Assembly: GCA_904502265.1 (NCBI GenBank)
Contig: CAJGDT010000047.1
Span: 1 to 10,418, forward strand
Source: an uncultured Barnesiella sp.
GTDB taxonomy: Bacteria > Bacteroidota > Bacteroidia > Bacteroidales > Barnesiellaceae_A
Length of the DNA: 10,418 nucleotides
Direction: 5' to 3'
Position numbers and translations under genes: made by a program. Below the pieces are notes generated by a model. That model worked only from the letters and a program-made list of their open reading frames with translations. It was not told the DNA's origin and made no database searches. Of the stretch, positions 6,901 to 10,418 are shown piece after piece (within the stretch, counting starts at the first letter, position 1; every line of letters starts with the position of its first letter).

Positions 6901-8545
6901 TGCTGTATTCCACTATAGAGGAGCCGACAATGCCACAGCACGCTTGGCTATCGTGGTAAATCGCGACTTTGCAGTCAATGACACTCTCGATATAGAGTTG
7001 ACACCCACTGCCGAGTGGCAAGCCGCAACCGTCGACTTGAGTGCCTATACCGACAGCCATTACATCATGTTTGGTATTTTGGGTCTTGCCGGCAGCCAGA
7101 GTGGTGAAGAAATTCTGGTCGATCAAGTGCGTGTGTTGGATATGCAAACCGAAAATCTCGCCATTGAGAGTCTCTCTACTCCCGAATACGTGCGTGCCGG
7201 ACTGGAGGGCAGTGTAATAGCCGGTATCAGCAACATTGGTATGAATGATGCCGAGAATTTCACGCTGCAACTCTATGTTGAGGATGAGTTGGTCAATGAG
7301 GTAGCTGTTGAAAAACTTGCGGCTAACACTCAACTCAACCAAGAGATTACCTTCAAGGCTTCATCGATGATGCCTAACGAGATTACTGCCAAGGTAGTAA
7401 TTGTGTGGTCGCAAGATAGTAAGGCCGGTGATAATGAAATGAGCGCAACTATTGGTATCGAAAAGACTGAGTTGGCAACAGTCACTATCGATGGTGAGAA
7501 GACCGAATATGGTGTGAAGTTGAGTTGGGATGCTCCTGTTGTTACAGCCGACTACATTACTGAAAGTTTTGAGGATTATGAGCCTTTCAAAGTTGATGAT
7601 TTCTTGCCTTGGACTACAATCGATGCCGATGGTGCTTATACCTACTCAATCCAAGACTTTGGAATACCCAACGCCGGCAGCCCCATGGCTTTCCAAGTAT
7701 TCAACTTGGAAGTACTTGAGTCTCCTTATGAAATAGATAAATCGGCCATGCCTCACAGTGGTGATCAGTACCTCATATCGTTCAATCCTGCGCCTATTGA
7801 TGATGAGATAACCGATGCTAACGACTGGCTTATCTCGCCTGAGTTGCCCGGTATTACTCAAACTATCTCATTCTATGCCAAAGCACTTACTTCTCAATGG
7901 GGTAATGAGACATTCGAAGTTCTTTACTCGACAACAGGTAAGGAGATGGAGAACTTTACAAAGATTGGTGCTACTCGTGAGGGTACTGACAAATGGAACC
8001 TCTTCTCGGTTGAATTGCCCGAAGGCTCGAAGTATTTCGCTATCCGCGTTACTTCAAGTAACCGATTTGCATTCATGTTGGATGATATCAGCTATTACTC
8101 AGGCAATGCCCAAATCTTGGGCTATAACATCTACCGAGATGGCGAATTTGTGAAGACTGTAGCTCCCGATGTGTTAGAGTGTCAAGACTACCCCGAAGAG
8201 CCCGGTACTTATTCTTGGAATGTTACTGTGCAGTATGTTACAGGTGAGTCTAATCCCTCTAATACTTACACAGGCGATGCCAATGGTAGTCAAGGTGTTG
8301 ATGCCTTAACTGCCGGTAGTGCCAAGGTGTGGTATAATGCTGCTACCAAGACTCTCAATGTGGAATCGAAAAATGTAATAGAGAGAGTTGAATTATATGA
8401 CATGCAGGGTCAATTGCTCCATGTCGATGACGCAGTTGCTGAGTGCAACTATAGTATGTCAATGGAATCATATTCATCGGCTGTATATGTTGTGAGAACA
8501 CACACTACCGATGCTATTAATATCAATCGAATTGTAGTGAGATAA
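3944..8545 (+). CDS. giant multidomain secreted adhesin-like protein with T9SS C-terminal tail
   Basis: This 1533-residue protein starts with a signal peptide (hydrophobic core about 9-24, likely cut after L-Q-A at 26) and has no lipobox. In order I see: a propeller-like region (about 101-350) with repeated G-x-L-Y and D-x-x-T-G motifs; Fn3-like domains (about 355-450 and 457-548); a jelly-roll like the gingipain cleaved-adhesin domain (about 553-705, with D-D-W-L-I-S-P at 600-606); Fn3-like domains (about 713-806 and 815-912); a second jelly-roll (about 917-1067); a CARDB-like domain (about 1070-1172); a third jelly-roll (about 1204-1386, with N-D-W-L-I-S-P at 1293-1299) inserted into a split Fn3 (strands 1176-1200 and 1390-1445); and a T9SS type A sorting tail (about 1455-1533, ending I-N-R-I-V-V-R). 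No protease motif was recognised. It should cross the inner membrane by Sec, the outer membrane by T9SS, and stay cell-surface attached or be released. The ligand is unknown. Domain edges are approximate. Confidence 0.85.
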   Translation: MKQLLQKMRLFLMSLVLLMITITLQAQPTMDGSNLVRTSHQANQNVNWTQFAKDYPSLRYYANSMQLMQQSSNVPDANRVPMFRASQRVAHTAGEQLREATFWGHVLHADNWSSNGQTSGYGLHTFTNKNFMNAVDVLENTNIYSCNMSAGGVYQDGVLYYVNYTVYQWGDSKYLYSVDTSTDPWTQKNSTFLYDYYMFATAGVSIDPTTGIAYGIFSTADGQGKELGTVNYASAKRTCIATVEEDFVALAIDSDGQLFVIGEDGNLYKMDKTNGATTLVGPTGVTVAPYIQSATYDHVDGVLYWAAYTGSYGAYTSGLYTVDTKTGAATKLGAFPQNLQMSMLTVLAPLAEQDAPAAVEDLTLTFEGGKMNGTVAFTAPTATYGGGTLQGNLDYTVTLAGEPIRKGTVEVGKRVELDIEITTGSGQYEFGAYVTNSVGRSPVTKKTTPVGFGMPYAPSDVRMTIDKETGVMNLTWNKANMCSPGEYLGEITFGVIRYPDNVLVANGLKENSFTETLDVVSLKNYYYGVYQINGDMHSNEVKSNQQVIGQYIVAPYRETFLTEGDFNMWTLNDANKDGRVWQHGFPHEANIYTGEEYPADDWLISPPIMMEKGRQYTFSINTRCNYYNSPERFEVMLGTNPKDVSTFTTVIIEPTVVDEDDEEHGYVVVSDFDAPEDGLFYIGIHVISDPKSSLLYVNELELLAGAVLVSPNSVSDFVVTPAAKGELKATLEFVAPTHMRNGGELSSLDRIEIYRNYLCIDTIYNPEVGAKYSYVDVAPINGMNSYIVTAYNEFGNGDPARLDAYVGIDIPLPHDNLATERKVVDNFDGTFTLHWPVPNKGENGGYVDVENLTYNLYERGRYSYVPYKNGFKTPKATIDTLDYDNDLQVFTAYGITAVNSAGESQIFSSAPYILGKPYEMPFYDSFAAAKLQMTWWSYTNGDCSWSLDGRAYDKDGGVAVFTGNAEGASSTFFTGKLNISECVSPNAVFHYRGADNATARLAIVVNRDFAVNDTLDIELTPTAEWQAATVDLSAYTDSHYIMFGILGLAGSQSGEEILVDQVRVLDMQTENLAIESLSTPEYVRAGLEGSVIAGISNIGMNDAENFTLQLYVEDELVNEVAVEKLAANTQLNQEITFKASSMMPNEITAKVVIVWSQDSKAGDNEMSATIGIEKTELATVTIDGEKTEYGVKLSWDAPVVTADYITESFEDYEPFKVDDFLPWTTIDADGAYTYSIQDFGIPNAGSPMAFQVFNLEVLESPYEIDKSAMPHSGDQYLISFNPAPIDDEITDANDWLISPELPGITQTISFYAKALTSQWGNETFEVLYSTTGKEMENFTKIGATREGTDKWNLFSVELPEGSKYFAIRVTSSNRFAFMLDDISYYSGNAQILGYNIYRDGEFVKTVAPDVLECQDYPEEPGTYSWNVTVQYVTGESNPSNTYTGDANGSQGVDALTAGSAKVWYNAATKTLNVESKNVIERVELYDMQGQLLHVDDAVAECNYSMSMESYSSAVYVVRTHTTDAININRIVVR

Positions 8546-8578
8546 ATTGTAAAAGTAAATTGGTTTTATTTATTAAGA

Positions 8579-8606
8579 ACGAGCAACCATGTGAATGGTT
8601 GCTCGT
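8579..8606. terminator. strong hairpin between converging genes, probable shared terminator
   Basis: A perfect 12-bp stem, ACGAGCAACCAT (8579-8590) with ATGGTTGCTCGT (8595-8606), closes the tetraloop GTGA. It lies 33 bases after the stop of the giant gene and 73 bases beyond the stop of the converging transporter gene. T-runs are poor on both sides (CTGCTTTA rightward, TCTTAATAAATAAAA leftward), so it may also act as a 3'-end protecting stem. Confidence 0.7.
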
Positions 8607-8679
8607 CTGCTTTATAGTAGTGTGTCGAATGACTATGCGAGTCGCACACCGGTATAATTATGCCTATACTTCGATAATG

Positions 8680-9582
8680 TTATTTTGTGCCTAAATAAAG
8701 GAATAGCATACCCAATAGCACCAATATCAGGTCTATTGCTTTGTTTTTTATATTCTTCTCGCGGAAGATGAGTGCGCCAGCTGTGAAACTTACAACAACG
8801 CTACTGCGACGCACCATTGATACGATAGAAATCATCGACTCCGGCTCGCTGAGGGCATAGAAGTATACAAAGTCGGCACATATGAGAAAGAGTGAAATGA
8901 AGAAGATGCTGTTGCGCCATACAAACGGTGTGGTTTTATGGCGTTTGGGATACCACATGATAAGTGATATGATAGCCATGAGTGCCAATTGGTAGTAGGA
9001 GTACCATACCAATACGCTCATGCGATGGAATCCGTGCGACATGAGGTATTTGTCATACAATCCGCTCATGGCTCCGGTAATAGTGGCAAGAACTATAAAG
9101 AGTATCCACACGTTGTGACGAAAGTTTATGCCCTCTTTCTTGCCCGACATAGATAGCAGTATAAAGGCTATAATGGCAAGCGTTACACCTATCCATTGGT
9201 ATAGATTGAGTACTTCACCATATATAATCATGGCTCCTATGAGCGTCAGTATAGGTTGCGAAGCTTTGATAGGTGCGGCTATCGTTATGGGCAAGTGCTT
9301 GGTGGCAAAGTATGCAAAGAGCCACGAAGATAGCACGATGCAAGCTTTGATGAAGATGAATAGGTGTGTGCGCAAGTCGGCTGCAGGCACATAAAAGATA
9401 GTGTCTTGAATCGTGTGAGGGGCAAAAGCCGACAGAAGTATGATGGGTAAAAATAGTAGTGAGCAGAAGAGGGTGTTGAGTAGCAGTACCGGGATAACGG
9501 CATTACCATTGAGCGAAGCCTTCTTGCATGTATCGTAAGCACCCAACAGCAGTGCCGATAGAAAAGCCAATGACAACCACAT
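8680..9582 (-). CDS. EamA-type (drug/metabolite transporter superfamily) permease
   Basis: This 300-residue inner-membrane protein has about ten hydrophobic segments (approximately 1-16, 29-51, 72-93, 99-120, 126-145, 157-177, 190-210, 223-243, 249-271, 281-298). They form two related halves, each ending in the EamA pattern of a Glu-containing loop before a last helix: I-I-Y-G-E-V-L-N in the first half and L-I-F-R-E-K-N-I in the second. The P-I-K-A-S-Q-P-I-L block at 104-112 is typical of the family. Members export or import small metabolites by a proton- or exchange-driven route; the substrate cannot be told from sequence. The ATG lies 40 bases after the truA stop on the same strand, so the two are probably co-transcribed. 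The length is normal and no lesion was seen. Confidence 0.9.
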   Translation of the reverse strand: MWLSLAFLSALLLGAYDTCKKASLNGNAVIPVLLLNTLFCSLLFLPIILLSAFAPHTIQDTIFYVPAADLRTHLFIFIKACIVLSSWLFAYFATKHLPITIAAPIKASQPILTLIGAMIIYGEVLNLYQWIGVTLAIIAFILLSMSGKKEGINFRHNVWILFIVLATITGAMSGLYDKYLMSHGFHRMSVLVWYSYYQLALMAIISLIMWYPKRHKTTPFVWRNSIFFISLFLICADFVYFYALSEPESMISIVSMVRRSSVVVSFTAGALIFREKNIKNKAIDLILVLLGMLFLYLGTK

Positions 9583-9622
9583 GTGCGATAGAATCTATTT
9601 TATGCCCATTATATCGAGGCTG

Positions 9623-10375
9623 TTATTCTTTGAAAAAGATTTCTTCGGGGTAGGTTACGTCGTGCAGGAACAATGCCTTGCCGGGCATGGATGTGCCGGC
9701 CAAACCGCGGTCGCGACCTTCGATAATTGCGCAAAACTCGTCGATTGTGATTTTGTGGCGTCCTACCTCAACGAGTGTGCCTACAACGGCCCGTACCATG
9801 TTGCGCAAGAAGCGGTCGGCTGTAATGGTAAAGGTGTATCCTTCGCCTTCCGGCTCCCAGTGGGCATACGTCACGCGGCAGTTGTTGGTCTTGACGTCGG
9901 TGTGTAACTTGCTGAATGAGGTGAAGTCGGTGTAGCGGTAAAGCATTTCGGCAGCTTGGTTCATTGCCTCAAAGTCAAGTGTGCCCCGGTAGCGCCAGGC
10001 ATATCGCTCGGCAAAGGGAGACTTGTGGCCTATGGCATAATATTTATAGGTGCGCGATGTGGCATCAAATCGTGCGTGAGCTTCGTCGGTAACCGGTACG
10101 CAGCGATATACGGCAATGTCGGGCGGAAGTAAACGGTTGAGCCTGTCGGCAAAAACAGCCGGGTCGGGTAGGGGTGTTTCGGTGTCGAAGTGAGCTACCA
10201 TCAAGCGTGCGTTTACTCCGGCATCGGTACGACCTGCTCCTGTAACAGGTGTGGGTTGTCGCAAGAGTGTTTGCATGGCTTCCTCAAGACGTAGCTGAAC
10301 GGTGATGGCATTGGGTTGTATTTGCCATCCGTGGTAGTTTGTGCCGTCGTATGCAAAGTAGAGGAAGTAACGCAT
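9623..10375 (-). CDS. truA: tRNA pseudouridine(38-40) synthase
   Basis: This 250-residue cytoplasmic enzyme isomerises uridines 38-40 in the anticodon arm of tRNAs to pseudouridine. The start Y-F-A-Y-D-G-T-N-Y-H-G-W-Q-I-Q (6-20) and the catalytic block GAGRTDAGVNAR (46-57, nucleophile Asp51) are diagnostic, as are FLRNMVRAVVGTL in the C-terminal half and the ending L-F-L-H-D-V-T-Y-P. The histidine usually seen four residues after the catalytic Asp (D-A-G-V-H-A) is Asn55 here, encoded by AAC. The length is complete. The start is ATG at 10375-10373; only 43 bases lie upstream before the window ends, and I found no consensus promoter in them. It is the first gene of the probable truA–EamA pair. 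Identification is firm. Confidence 0.96.
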   Translation of the reverse strand: MRYFLYFAYDGTNYHGWQIQPNAITVQLRLEEAMQTLLRQPTPVTGAGRTDAGVNARLMVAHFDTETPLPDPAVFADRLNRLLPPDIAVYRCVPVTDEAHARFDATSRTYKYYAIGHKSPFAERYAWRYRGTLDFEAMNQAAEMLYRYTDFTSFSKLHTDVKTNNCRVTYAHWEPEGEGYTFTITADRFLRNMVRAVVGTLVEVGRHKITIDEFCAIIEGRDRGLAGTSMPGKALFLHDVTYPEEIFFKE

Positions 10376-10418
10376 ATTGCCTTTGTATTAAAGTGTGGTA
10401 AATAATTAGTCCCACGTA

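Noticed and set aside
3944..8545. Giant gene as a lipoprotein or a protease of the gingipain family
   Set aside because: There is no lipobox cysteine after the signal peptide and no caspase-like His/Cys catalytic domain; only the adhesin-type modules are shared.
8620..8649. GTGTG … CACAC imperfect hairpin downstream of the transporter gene
   Set aside because: Interrupted by a large internal loop and without a T-run; the 12-bp stem next to it is a much better terminator candidate.

Overview
The window reads as chromosomal DNA of a Bacteroidota bacterium, most likely order Bacteroidales. The evidence is the leftward gene order DUF177 – rpmF – fabH, a DUF3256 protein, a short Crp/Fnr regulator of the Bacteroidetes type, several promoters matching the Bacteroidetes consensus TAnnTTTG, and a very large secreted protein with a C-terminal tail like those exported by the type IX secretion system (T9SS). 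Genus cannot be set from the sequence alone. Nothing suggests a phage, insertion sequence, CRISPR array or tRNA.

Layout. Positions 1-1064 (minus strand) hold a DUF177 (YceD-like) gene, rpmF for ribosomal protein L32, an intrinsic terminator, and the first 36 codons of fabH, which runs off the left edge. Positions 1284-2343 (minus) hold a class II fructose-bisphosphate aldolase with its own promoter and a hairpin terminator. Positions 2422-3763 (minus) hold a secreted DUF3256 protein of unknown function and, upstream of it, a Crp/Fnr-family regulator. A divergent intergenic region (3730-3943) separates the regulator from a 1533-residue plus-strand gene (3944-8545). Beyond a strong hairpin at 8579-8606, converging minus-strand genes follow: an EamA-type transporter and, upstream of it, truA (tRNA pseudouridine synthase A), probably one operon.

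Most genes are housekeeping: ribosome assembly, fatty-acid synthesis, glycolysis and tRNA modification. The accessory part is the regulator plus giant secreted protein. The latter has a signal peptide, a propeller-like N-terminal region, fibronectin-III-like domains, jelly-roll domains like the cleaved-adhesin domains of Porphyromonas gingipains, a CARDB-like domain and a T9SS tail. Its architecture near the C-terminus, a jelly-roll inserted into a split Fn3, matches the haemagglutinin region of RgpA/Kgp/HagA, but no protease domain is present. A perfect 6-4-6 palindrome containing TTGAC-N4-GTCAA, close to the FNR-box consensus, lies about 40 bases upstream of the predicted start of transcription of this gene. 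The regulator next door carries the E-x-x-S-R recognition helix expected for such a site, so a local regulator–adhesin pair is the most interesting hypothesis. I did not find a clearly new kind of system.
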